Below are positions 1 through 5,731 of a DNA stretch of 6,271 nucleotides, one piece after another. The notes below the pieces were generated by a model. That model did not search any database. It was given only the letters and a program-made list of their open reading frames with translations, and was not told where the DNA came from. The stretch is taken from contig JAGRHI010000051.1 of NCBI GenBank assembly GCA_020445045.1, forward strand, positions 1 to 6,271, read 5' to 3'. Origin of the DNA: Candidatus Competibacteraceae bacterium (GTDB taxonomy: Bacteria > Pseudomonadota > Gammaproteobacteria > Competibacterales > Competibacteraceae). A program made the position numbers and the translations under genes. The first letter of the stretch is position 1. Every line of letters begins with the position of its first letter.

Positions 1-483
1 GCCGATATGCGCAAGAACGAAAAGCAGATCATGCTGCAGGTACTCGATAACCTGTGGAAAGAACACTTGGCCACCATGGACCATCTGCGCCAGGGTATCC
101 ACCTGCGCGAAAATGAAAAAAAAAACCCCAAGCAGGAGTACAAGCGCGAAGCCTTCGAGATGTTCCAGGCGTTGGTGCAGCGCATCCATCACGAGGCGGT
201 CGGTTTCCTGGCGCGAGCCCAGTTTCAGGCCGAACCGGAACCGATCCCCGAACCGCGCCGCCCGGCACCGTCCGCCATGCGGTTCGAGCACGCCGAAGCG
301 TCGGCGCTGGCGGCGGGAGAGGCCGATGAGGACGATTCTGGCATCGAAATCCGCCGCCGGCAACAAGAGGATACCGCGGCGCATACGCCGTTCGTGCGCG
401 AGGGCCGCAAGGTCGGGCGCAACGAGCCCTGTCCTTGCGGTTCGGGCAAGAAGTACAAGCACTGCCACGGTCAGTTGGATTGA
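1..483 (+). CDS. secA: Protein translocase ATPase SecA, C-terminal part (5' end outside window)
   Basis: SecA is the cytoplasmic/peripheral-membrane ATPase that drives unfolded preproteins through SecYEG. Only the last 160 residues are in the window; the reading frame is open to base 1. Residues 1-70 match the SecA helical scaffold/wing region: LWKEHLATMDHLRQGIHLR, then NPKQEYKREAFEMFQ. A variable Pro/Glu/Ala-rich linker follows (about residues 78-130). The protein ends in the SEC-C zinc-binding motif, Cys144-x-Cys146-x8-Cys155-His156 (bases 430-468), which in the family binds zinc and contacts SecB and phospholipids. This motif is intact, so the C-terminus is complete. One oddity: between HLR and KNPKQEY the protein reads ENEK, where SecA proteins I know read GYAQ, and the DNA there holds a run of ten A's. 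argJ follows 13 bp downstream on the same strand. Identity is near certain. Confidence 0.97.
   Translation, partial: ADMRKNEKQIMLQVLDNLWKEHLATMDHLRQGIHLRENEKKNPKQEYKREAFEMFQALVQRIHHEAVGFLARAQFQAEPEPIPEPRRPAPSAMRFEHAEASALAAGEADEDDSGIEIRRRQQEDTAAHTPFVREGRKVGRNEPCPCGSGKKYKHCHGQLD
116..125 (+). other. A10 homopolymer within secA, candidate slippage site
   Basis: Ten consecutive A's are followed directly by CCCC (126-129) inside the secA frame, in otherwise GC-rich DNA. Runs of nine or more A's are known sites of RNA polymerase slippage in bacteria. They are also a common place for sequencing indels. The annotated secA frame passes through the run intact and reaches the correct C-terminal zinc motif, so the count of ten is consistent with a functional gene. 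Loss of one A in the transcript would shift reading into the argJ frame, which has no stop before 1685. Whether slippage occurs cannot be seen from the sequence. Confidence 0.5.
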
Positions 484-496
484 GAGGGAAGGGACG
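484..496 (+). promoter_or_regulatory. secA-argJ spacer with argJ ribosome binding site
   Basis: The 13 bases between the secA stop and the argJ ATG are purine-rich (GAGGGAAGGGACG). They contain Shine-Dalgarno-like GAGGGA and AGGGA stretches a few bases before the start. This supports ATG 497 as the argJ start, rather than the in-frame ATG at 113 that lies within secA. There is no room for a promoter, so argJ is probably co-transcribed with secA or served by a promoter inside it. Confidence 0.7.
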
Positions 497-1687
497 ATGG
501 AACCGTTGAGCGTCGCCGGTATCCGCTTGGGAACCGCCCGCGCCGGCATCAGATATCCCGATCGCCGCGATCTGGTGGTGGTCGAACTGGCGGCGGGGAC
601 CCAGGCCGCCGCCGTGTTTACCCGCAATGCCTTTTGCGCCGCCCCGGTCACGGTGGCGCGGACGCACCTGGCCGCCGCCAGCCCGCGCTATCTGGTGATC
701 AACACCGGCAACGCCAACGCCGGCACCGGCCGGCAGGGGCTGGCCGACGCCGAGGCCAGTTGCCGGAGTCTGGCGGAGCGGACCGGTTGCCGTGTGGAAG
801 AGGTGCTGCCGTTTTCCACCGGGGTGATCGGCGAGCCGCTGCCGTTGTTTCGGTTGGTCACTGGCCTGCCGGAGGCGCTGGCGACGCTGCGGCCCGACGG
901 TTGGGCGGACGCCGCCGCCGGCATCATGACCACCGACACCCGGCCGAAATGGGTGTCGCGGCGGCTGACACTCGCTGGGCGGGCGGTGACGATCACCGGT
1001 ATCGCCAAGGGTGCCGGCATGATCCGACCGGATATGGCCACGATGCTGGCTTTCGTCGCCACCGATGCCGCCGTGGACCCGGTATTGCTGCGGGAGATCC
1101 TGCGCGAAGCGGTCGCCGAGTCCTTCAATGCCATCACCGTGGATGGCGATACCTCGACCAACGATGCCTGCCTGTTGCTGGCCACCGGCCGATCCGGGGC
1201 GAGCGTGCCGGCGACGGGTGACGACCGCGCCTGTTTCACCACGGCGGTGAGCGAGCTATGCGCCGAACTGGCGCGGGCCATCGTCCGCGACGGCGAGGGC
1301 GCCACCAAATTCATCACCGTACAGGTCGAGGGGGGCCGGGACGCGGCCGAGTGTCGGCAGGTCGCCTACACGATCGCCCACTCGCCGCTGGTCAAAACCG
1401 CTTGCTTCGCCTCCGATCCCAATTGGGGCCGTATCCTGGCGGCGGTGGGACGATCCGGGCTGGATGCGCTCGACCTGGAGCGGGTAACCATCCATCTCGA
1501 CGAGGTTTGCCTCGTCCGCGACGGTGGTCGCGCCCCGGACTACACCGAGGAACAGGGTCAGCGCGCCATGGCTCGGTCCGATATCGTCATTCGGGTCGAA
1601 CTCGGACGAGGCGGGGCGGCGGCGCGAATCTGGACCACCGATCTGTCCTTCGACTATGTGCGCATCAACGCCGAGTACCGGACGTGA
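497..1687 (+). CDS. argJ: Bifunctional ornithine acetyltransferase / N-acetylglutamate synthase ArgJ
   Basis: ArgJ transfers the acetyl group from N-acetylornithine to glutamate, the recycling step of arginine biosynthesis; bifunctional members can also use acetyl-CoA to make N-acetylglutamate. It acts in the cytoplasm. The 396-residue product is the normal family length. The proenzyme cleaves itself before a Thr nucleophile: the motif KGAGMIRPDMATML is present, predicting cleavage between Ala181 and Thr182 (alpha chain 181, beta chain 215 residues). The oxyanion-hole pair Thr108-Gly109 lies in FSTGVIG. Other family signatures are VFTRNAFCAAPV, NTGNANAG, IMTTDTRPK, DGDTSTND, GEGATKF and SDPNWGRILAAVGRSG, with the typical C-terminus INAEYRT. 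The start is set by the purine-rich site just upstream. The stop overlaps the mutT GTG start. Bifunctional versus monofunctional activity cannot be decided from motifs alone. Confidence 0.97.
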   Translation: MEPLSVAGIRLGTARAGIRYPDRRDLVVVELAAGTQAAAVFTRNAFCAAPVTVARTHLAAASPRYLVINTGNANAGTGRQGLADAEASCRSLAERTGCRVEEVLPFSTGVIGEPLPLFRLVTGLPEALATLRPDGWADAAAGIMTTDTRPKWVSRRLTLAGRAVTITGIAKGAGMIRPDMATMLAFVATDAAVDPVLLREILREAVAESFNAITVDGDTSTNDACLLLATGRSGASVPATGDDRACFTTAVSELCAELARAIVRDGEGATKFITVQVEGGRDAAECRQVAYTIAHSPLVKTACFASDPNWGRILAAVGRSGLDALDLERVTIHLDEVCLVRDGGRAPDYTEEQGQRAMARSDIVIRVELGRGGAAARIWTTDLSFDYVRINAEYRT

Positions 1688-2109
1688 GCGGCCCCGGAGA
1701 GCGCGGCTTCGTGCATGTGGCGGTGGGTATTGTCGCCGGAGCCGATGGGGCGGTGCTGATCACCCGCCGGCCCGACCATGTCCATCAGGGTGGATTGTGG
1801 GAGTTTCCCGGCGGCAAGGTGGAGCACGGCGAATCGGTCATCGCCGCGCTGGGCCGCGAACTGCGCGAGGAACTGGGCATCGCGGTGCGAGCCGCCGAGC
1901 CGCTGCTTCGGACCGGACACGCCTATCCCGATGATCGGCGCGTGTTGCTGGATGTCTGGCGGGTGACCGATTTCGAGGGTGAACCGCACGGTCGGGAAGG
2001 GCAGCCGTTGGTTTGGGCATCGCCCGGCGAGATGGAGCAATTCGCGTTCCCGGCCGCGGATGCGCCGATTATCGCCGCGTTGCTCGGCGAGGTTGGAAAA
2101 ACCGGCTGA
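1684..2109 (+). CDS. mutT: 8-oxo-dGTP diphosphatase MutT (Nudix hydrolase)
   Basis: MutT hydrolyses 8-oxo-dGTP to the monophosphate, preventing A:T to C:G transversions after oxidative damage. The 141-residue protein has a perfect Nudix box (G-x5-E-x7-R-E-U-x-E-E-x-G-U) running Gly44 to Ile66: GGKVEHGE, then RELREELGI. Glu59, Glu62 and Glu63 are the expected metal ligands/catalytic residues. The flanks also fit MutT: GGLWEFPGGK before the box and a C-terminal FAFPAADAPIIAALL segment, which resembles the FPAAN-P-I element of MutT. It is a single-domain form, without the C-terminal ThiE-like domain some proteobacterial MutT proteins carry. The GTG start at 1684 overlaps the argJ TGA (GTGA), suggesting translational coupling; no strong Shine-Dalgarno is seen. 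The frame stays open upstream inside argJ, but that region encodes no MutT-like sequence. Exact substrate preference is inferred from family and from the secA-proximal position shared with E. coli mutT. Confidence 0.93.
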   Translation: MSGPGERGFVHVAVGIVAGADGAVLITRRPDHVHQGGLWEFPGGKVEHGESVIAALGRELREELGIAVRAAEPLLRTGHAYPDDRRVLLDVWRVTDFEGEPHGREGQPLVWASPGEMEQFAFPAADAPIIAALLGEVGKTG

Positions 2110-2144
2110 GTCGTGGATCGCCGACGGTATGTCGAAGCCAGGTT
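2100..2144 (-). terminator. Possible weak terminator between convergent mutT and zapD
   Basis: Read on the minus strand, AACC-T-GGCT (2144-2136) can pair with AGCCGGTT (2107-2100), eight pairs with one bulged base. A T-rich GGTTTTTCC stretch follows, which fits a rho-independent terminator for the zapD transcript. The loop is long (about 28 nt) but contains a small nested GTCG/CGAC pairing. The hairpin overlaps the end of mutT and sits in the only 34-bp gap between the two blocks. The stem is imperfect and the T run short, so this is a tentative call. Confidence 0.3.
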
Positions 2145-2914
2145 CAAATGGCGCAGCAGACCAATTCGAAGGCGACATTGGCCGAGCTTTGGACGGCGCG
2201 GCGGTTGGGGTCCGGCTGTTCGAGAAAGTGAATCGAGAAGCGATGCCGGCCACCGCTGATTTCCGGGAACAGGGCGTTGCCGGCTGGCAGCAGGACTCGG
2301 ATGAGCTGATAAGGCGCGCCGCTGTCGAGGCCGCGCTGGAAAAAACCCTGCACGGCGATTTCCGACCTGGGCGAAGCGCTCTCGCGAATCAGCCGAAGCA
2401 GTAGTGTGGCGGCTTGTTGCAAGGGCAGTAGAGGGGCCAGCCATTCCCGTAGATGGCCGGCGCGGATCGAGGCATCTTGCCGCAGCCAGTGATAAAACGC
2501 CGGAAGATCGAACCGGCAGGTACCACCGGGAACCTGGCTCCGCTTGTGGATGGCGCTGAGGAAGTCGGTTTGCCGCACCGCTTCCAGCGCCAAGCTATCC
2601 AGACCATGAACCTGCTCGATGACCGAATCGATTTCCACGAGCACGCTATCCAGGGTGGCGGCGTGTACGCCGGGCGCTTGCCGCAGGCGATTCAGGGTGG
2701 CGCCGTGCCGTTCCAGCTCCTTGAGCAAGTCTCTTTTGAATTCGTTCCGTCCGGTCAGCGCCAGAAGATCGAACAAACCTTGCAGTGCGGCGCGGCTGTC
2801 CCAGCTCGAATGCCCGGCGATGGCTTGGTTGACCTGCTGAAACAGGAATTCCAGACGCAGCAACGAGCGGACGCGCTCGTTCAGGGGGTGTTCGTAGCAA
2901 ACGGCTTGGTACAA
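2144..2914 (-). CDS. zapD: Cell division protein ZapD (FtsZ-associated, DUF1342)
   Basis: ZapD (formerly YacF) is a cytoplasmic dimer that binds the FtsZ C-terminal tail and cross-links FtsZ filaments, stabilising the Z ring. Signatures match E. coli ZapD throughout: YEHPLNERVRSLLRLEFLF at the N-terminus, LLKELERH, VPGGTCRFDLPAFYHWL (around residue 130), a central helical region, LFPEISGGRHRFSIHF (around 216-230) and the Cys-Cys C-terminus FELVCC. I chose the TTG at 2914 (256 residues). It has a GAGG Shine-Dalgarno six bases upstream, and the resulting N-terminus aligns residue for residue with E. coli ZapD before EHPLNE. The alternative GTG at 2932 (262 residues) has no visible ribosome site and adds six residues. 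The gene is the last of the pilB-pilC-pilD-coaE-zapD run and converges with mutT. Identity is firm; the start is the uncertain part. Confidence 0.94.
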   Translation of the reverse strand: MYQAVCYEHPLNERVRSLLRLEFLFQQVNQAIAGHSSWDSRAALQGLFDLLALTGRNEFKRDLLKELERHGATLNRLRQAPGVHAATLDSVLVEIDSVIEQVHGLDSLALEAVRQTDFLSAIHKRSQVPGGTCRFDLPAFYHWLRQDASIRAGHLREWLAPLLPLQQAATLLLRLIRESASPRSEIAVQGFFQRGLDSGAPYQLIRVLLPAGNALFPEISGGRHRFSIHFLEQPDPNRRAVQSSANVAFELVCCAI

Positions 2915-2920
2915 GAGCGA

Positions 2921-2924
2921 CCTC
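2921..2924 (-). promoter_or_regulatory. zapD ribosome binding site (decides the start)
   Basis: On the minus strand GAGG is followed by six bases and then TTG (2914-2912). This is the only good Shine-Dalgarno match near the zapD 5' end. It lies downstream of the competing GTG at 2932, so it can only serve the TTG start. Confidence 0.6.
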
Positions 2925-2947
2925 GTGGGCACGGCAATGGTGTATGC

Positions 2948-2979
2948 GGCCCAGGCGTGAAAACACGAATGCGCTGGCC
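2948..2979 (-). other. Nested hairpin in the coaE-zapD spacer
   Basis: The 84-bp spacer between the coaE stop and the zapD start is the longest non-coding stretch in the window. It holds an outer pairing of GGCCAG (minus strand, 2979-2974) with CTGGGCC (2954-2948, one bulged base), enclosing a perfect 4-bp hairpin CGTG-TTTT-CACG (2967-2956). No T tract follows on the minus strand, so it does not look like a standard rho-independent terminator. It could be an RNA-processing or attenuation element, or chance pairing. No convincing -35/-10 promoter for zapD is visible. Confidence 0.35.
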
Positions 2980-2998
2980 TTGACCAGGGTCGTCGGTC

Positions 2999-3604
2999 TT
3001 AAGTCTGGTGGGTGGCCAGCGCCGAATAGCGCCGATGTAACGCGGCGATCCGGCGATCCAATTCCGCCCAGTCGCCGGCATTTTCCAGAATATCGTCCGC
3101 CAGCGCCAGCCGCGCCTCACGCCGGGCCTGGGCGGCCAGAATGGCCCGCGCTTGGATGGCGTCGATCCGGTCGCGCGCCATGACCCGGCGGATTTGCTCG
3201 GCTTCGGGGGCGTCCACCACCAACACCCGATCCACCAGATCGGTCATTTCGGTCTCCGCCAGCAGCGGGATGACCACTAGGCAATAGGGGATGGCGGTCA
3301 GGGCGGCGATGCGTTCCCGCGTCACGGCGCGGATGCGGGGATGCAGGATGGCTTCAAGCCGCCGGCGTCCGGCGGGATCGGCGAAGACCCGCTCACGCAG
3401 GCGCGCGCGATGCAGCCGGCCATCGCTGTCGAGGCAGTTCGATCCGAACTCGGTCACGATATCGACCAGGGCGGGTTGGCCGGGCTCGACCAGCTCACGG
3501 GCGATCAGGTCGGTATCGATGACCGGTATGCCGTACCGCGCAAAGCGGTCGCTGACCGCCGTCTTGCCGCTGCCGATGCCGCCCGTCAGTCCGACGGCCA
3601 GCAT
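2999..3604 (-). CDS. coaE: Dephospho-CoA kinase CoaE
   Basis: CoaE phosphorylates the 3'-hydroxyl of dephospho-CoA with ATP, the last step of coenzyme A synthesis, in the cytoplasm. The 201-residue protein is standard length. It has the P-loop GGIGSGKT at residues 8-15 directly after the N-terminal strand, the DTDLIARELVEPG segment (Asp30 and Asp32; Asp32 corresponds to the conserved catalytic/substrate-site Asp), LHPRIR at 87-92, VIPLLAE at 112-117, the lid-region stretch RVLVVDAPEAEQIRRVMARD, and the usual C-terminal ADDILENAGDWAELDRRI. The ATG at 3604 shares its A with the pilD TGA (TGATG), which indicates translational coupling and excludes the long open frame upstream of it, which merely crosses pilD out of frame. 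The gene stops at a TAA, 84 bp before zapD. Confidence 0.97.
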   Translation of the reverse strand: MLAVGLTGGIGSGKTAVSDRFARYGIPVIDTDLIARELVEPGQPALVDIVTEFGSNCLDSDGRLHRARLRERVFADPAGRRRLEAILHPRIRAVTRERIAALTAIPYCLVVIPLLAETEMTDLVDRVLVVDAPEAEQIRRVMARDRIDAIQARAILAAQARREARLALADDILENAGDWAELDRRIAALHRRYSALATHQT

Positions 3605-4473
3605 CAGAAACCCAGCCAACGTAGATAGGCGTGGTTGATCGTTTCGCCCCACAGTAACACGATCCAGCCCGCGGCGGCCAGAAACGGGCCGAAGGGCAAC
3701 GGCGCGCCACGTGCTCGGCCTTGCAGCACGATCAGCGCCACTCCGCAAATCGCGCCCACCAGCGAAGACAACAACACGATAGCGACCAGGTATTGCCAGC
3801 CGGTCCAGGCGCCGAGCGCCGCCAGGAGCTTGAAATCGCCGTGGCCCATGCCCTCCTTGCCGGTCAGTAGTCGGAACCCCTGGTAGATCAGCCAAAGCGA
3901 CAGGTAACCGGCCATGGCGCCGATCACGGCACTGCGCAGATCGGTCCCCATTCCAAACAATGCCGTCAGCAGTCCCAGCCACAGCAACGGCAGGGTCAGA
4001 TCGTCGGGCAACAACTGGTGATGGAGATCGATGACGCTGGCCGCCAGCAGGGTCCAGGTGAACAGTAACGCCGCCATCGCCGGCCAGCCGAAGCCGAATT
4101 TCCAGGCCACGGCACCGGCCAGCAGCCCACTCGTCGCTTCCACCAGCGGATACTGGGCGCCGATCGCAACGCCGCAGTGGGCACAGCGACCGCGCTGCCG
4201 GATGTAGCTCAACAGCGGGATATTCTCCATGGCGCCGATCAGGTGATGGCAGTGCGGACACTGCGAGCGCGGTCCCCACAGGCTCAGCCGGGGCGTGTCG
4301 TCCTGGGTTGGCTGGTCGAGCAGTTCCGCGCATTGGGCCCGCCACTCTCGCTGCATCATGAGTGGTAGGCGGTAAATGACCACGTTGAGAAAGCTGCCGA
4401 TCATCAGGCCGAGCAGCACGGTCAGGATGACGAACAGCGCGGGCGAACCGGCCAGCAACTCCAGCAAGGCCAT
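3604..4473 (-). CDS. pilD: Prepilin peptidase / N-methyltransferase PilD
   Basis: PilD is an inner-membrane aspartic protease. It removes the leader from type IV prepilins (and type II secretion pseudopilins) and methylates the new N-terminal Phe. The 289-residue protein has an N-terminal membrane segment (about 12-36, with GSFLNVVIYRLP), a cytoplasmic loop with two CxxC pairs (Cys72/Cys75 in CPHC, Cys97/Cys100 in CAHC) and the family ENIPLLSY motif. Several further hydrophobic helices follow. The catalytic aspartates are Asp149 (SVIDLHHQLLPDD) and Asp213 (GMGHGDFKLL). As I recall, these positions and the cysteines match P. aeruginosa PilD numbering. Because both cysteine pairs and both aspartates are present, it should be fully bifunctional. 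The ATG is 12 bp after the pilC stop without a clear Shine-Dalgarno, so translation probably depends on coupling. Confidence 0.97.
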   Translation of the reverse strand: MALLELLAGSPALFVILTVLLGLMIGSFLNVVIYRLPLMMQREWRAQCAELLDQPTQDDTPRLSLWGPRSQCPHCHHLIGAMENIPLLSYIRQRGRCAHCGVAIGAQYPLVEATSGLLAGAVAWKFGFGWPAMAALLFTWTLLAASVIDLHHQLLPDDLTLPLLWLGLLTALFGMGTDLRSAVIGAMAGYLSLWLIYQGFRLLTGKEGMGHGDFKLLAALGAWTGWQYLVAIVLLSSLVGAICGVALIVLQGRARGAPLPFGPFLAAAGWIVLLWGETINHAYLRWLGF

Positions 4474-4485
4474 CGCGGGGCGCCG

Positions 4486-5727
4486 TCAGACCGCCGAGGC
4501 CAGCTTGAAGATCGGCAAGTACATGGCGATCACCAGCGTGCCGACCACACCGGCCAGGAAGGCCATCAGCAGCGGTTCGATCATGGTGGTCAGGGTATCG
4601 ACCTTCTGGTCGACTTCCGCTTCGTAGAAATCGGCGACCTTGGCCAGCATGTCGCCTAGCGAACCGGCTTCCTCGCCGATGGCCACCATCTGGACCACCA
4701 TGTCGGGAAACAGGCTACTCTGGCGCATGGCGAAGTTCAGCTGCTGACCGATGGAGACCGCTTCGCGCATGTTCAGCACCGCTTTTTCGTAGACGTAGTT
4801 GCCGGTGGCGCCGGCCACGCTGAACATGGCGTCCACCAGCGGCACGCCGCCGCTGAACAGGGTGGACAAGGTACGGGCGAAGCGGGCATTGGCCGAGGTG
4901 GCGACTAGGTCACCGATCAGCGGCATTTGCAGCACCATGCGGTCCAGCCATTGGTAGAAGGTGCGCGAGCGCTTGCGCGCTTCCAGAAAGCCGACCACGG
5001 CCACGACTGGCGCCCCCAGGATGAGGTACCAGTATTCTTGAAATACGTTGGAAACATCGATGACGAATCGAGTCAAGGCGGGTAGCTCCGCGCCGAAACC
5101 CTTGAACAGATCCTCGAAGGTCGGAATGACGAAGATCAGCAGAATGGCGGTGACGACGAAGGCGAACAACAAAACGATCGCTGGATAGGTCAGCGCTTTC
5201 TTGACCTTGGCCTTCAGCGCCTCGGATTTTTCCAGATAGGTCGCGATCTTGTCGAGCAGCACCTCGAGCACGCCGGCTTCCTCACCGGCATGCACCAGGC
5301 TGCAATACAGGTCGTTGAAGTACAGATGATGCTTGGCGAACGCCTTGGAAAGCGCGGTGCCGCTTTCCACATTGGCCTTGATGTCCAGGATGAGTTCCTT
5401 GACTTTGGTCTTCTTGCTGCTGTGCCCGACCATATCCAGGGCTTGCACCACGGCGATGCCGGAACTCAGCATGGTGCAGAGTTGGCGAGTGAACAGCATG
5501 ATGTCCTTGGGAACGACATTGTCGCCGACGGTGAACAGTGGTTTGGGCTTTTTCCTGACGCTCAGCGGAATGATCCCCTGCCGGCGCAGTTCGGCCTTGA
5601 TCAGGTTCTGGTGGACACCCCGTAGCTCGCCCTTGACCCGGGTGCCACGTTTGTCGGTGCCTTCCCATTTGAAAGTCAACTCTTCATCTTTTTTCTTGGC
5701 TTTCGCCAGCGTTGGTTGTTTGGCCAC
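4486..5727 (-). CDS. pilC: Type IV pilus inner-membrane platform protein PilC
   Basis: PilC is the polytopic inner-membrane platform that couples the PilB motor to pilin assembly. The 413-residue protein starts with a short Lys-rich segment and the family entry FKWEGTDKRGTRVKGELR. Two GspF/T2SSF domains follow (about 78-201 and 281-403). The duplication is visible in the paired signatures HAGEEAGVL (147-155) and AIGEEAGSL (349-357), each followed by a helix and a membrane segment ending in a (V/L)(I)P-x-F element (VIPTF and LPIF). Predicted membrane segments are roughly 181-203, 234-250 and 384-407. The start is GTG at 5727, four bases after the pilB stop, with a weak GGA eight bases upstream; the N-terminus fits other PilC proteins. 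Without the pilM-Q genes in view, a role in a type II secretion system (GspF) is formally possible, but the pilB/pilD context favours pili. Confidence 0.96.
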   Translation of the reverse strand: MAKQPTLAKAKKKDEELTFKWEGTDKRGTRVKGELRGVHQNLIKAELRRQGIIPLSVRKKPKPLFTVGDNVVPKDIMLFTRQLCTMLSSGIAVVQALDMVGHSSKKTKVKELILDIKANVESGTALSKAFAKHHLYFNDLYCSLVHAGEEAGVLEVLLDKIATYLEKSEALKAKVKKALTYPAIVLLFAFVVTAILLIFVIPTFEDLFKGFGAELPALTRFVIDVSNVFQEYWYLILGAPVVAVVGFLEARKRSRTFYQWLDRMVLQMPLIGDLVATSANARFARTLSTLFSGGVPLVDAMFSVAGATGNYVYEKAVLNMREAVSIGQQLNFAMRQSSLFPDMVVQMVAIGEEAGSLGDMLAKVADFYEAEVDQKVDTLTTMIEPLLMAFLAGVVGTLVIAMYLPIFKLASAV

Positions 5728-5731
5728 ACCG

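Noticed and set aside
113..496. In-frame open extension upstream of argJ, starting at an ATG inside secA
   Set aside because: It encodes an Arg/Ser-rich sequence with no ArgJ similarity and overlaps intact secA in another frame. The purine-rich site before ATG 497 and the standard ArgJ length support the shorter start. Kept only as a slippage idea.
688..1317. 209-residue open frame antisense to argJ
   Set aside because: Composition is that of a GC-rich antisense shadow, with no recognisable domain and a well-identified gene on the other strand.
1258..1683. Upstream extension of mutT inside argJ, suggesting a fusion
   Set aside because: The sequence before 1684 in this frame is Arg/Gly-rich noise from argJ read out of frame. 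MutT length and the GTGA junction fit a separate gene.
1654..2253. 199-residue minus-strand open frame across mutT and the convergent gap
   Set aside because: It overlaps mutT antisense and zapD out of frame; no family resemblance.
2453..2983. 176-residue plus-strand open frame opposite zapD
   Set aside because: It is antisense to a clear ZapD, lacks a recognisable motif and has no supporting ribosome site that I could see.
3605..4345. Long open extension upstream of coaE (247 extra residues)
   Set aside because: It crosses pilD out of frame and gives low-complexity Arg/Ala/Gly-rich sequence. The P-loop of CoaE should sit near the N-terminus, as it does with the ATG at 3604.
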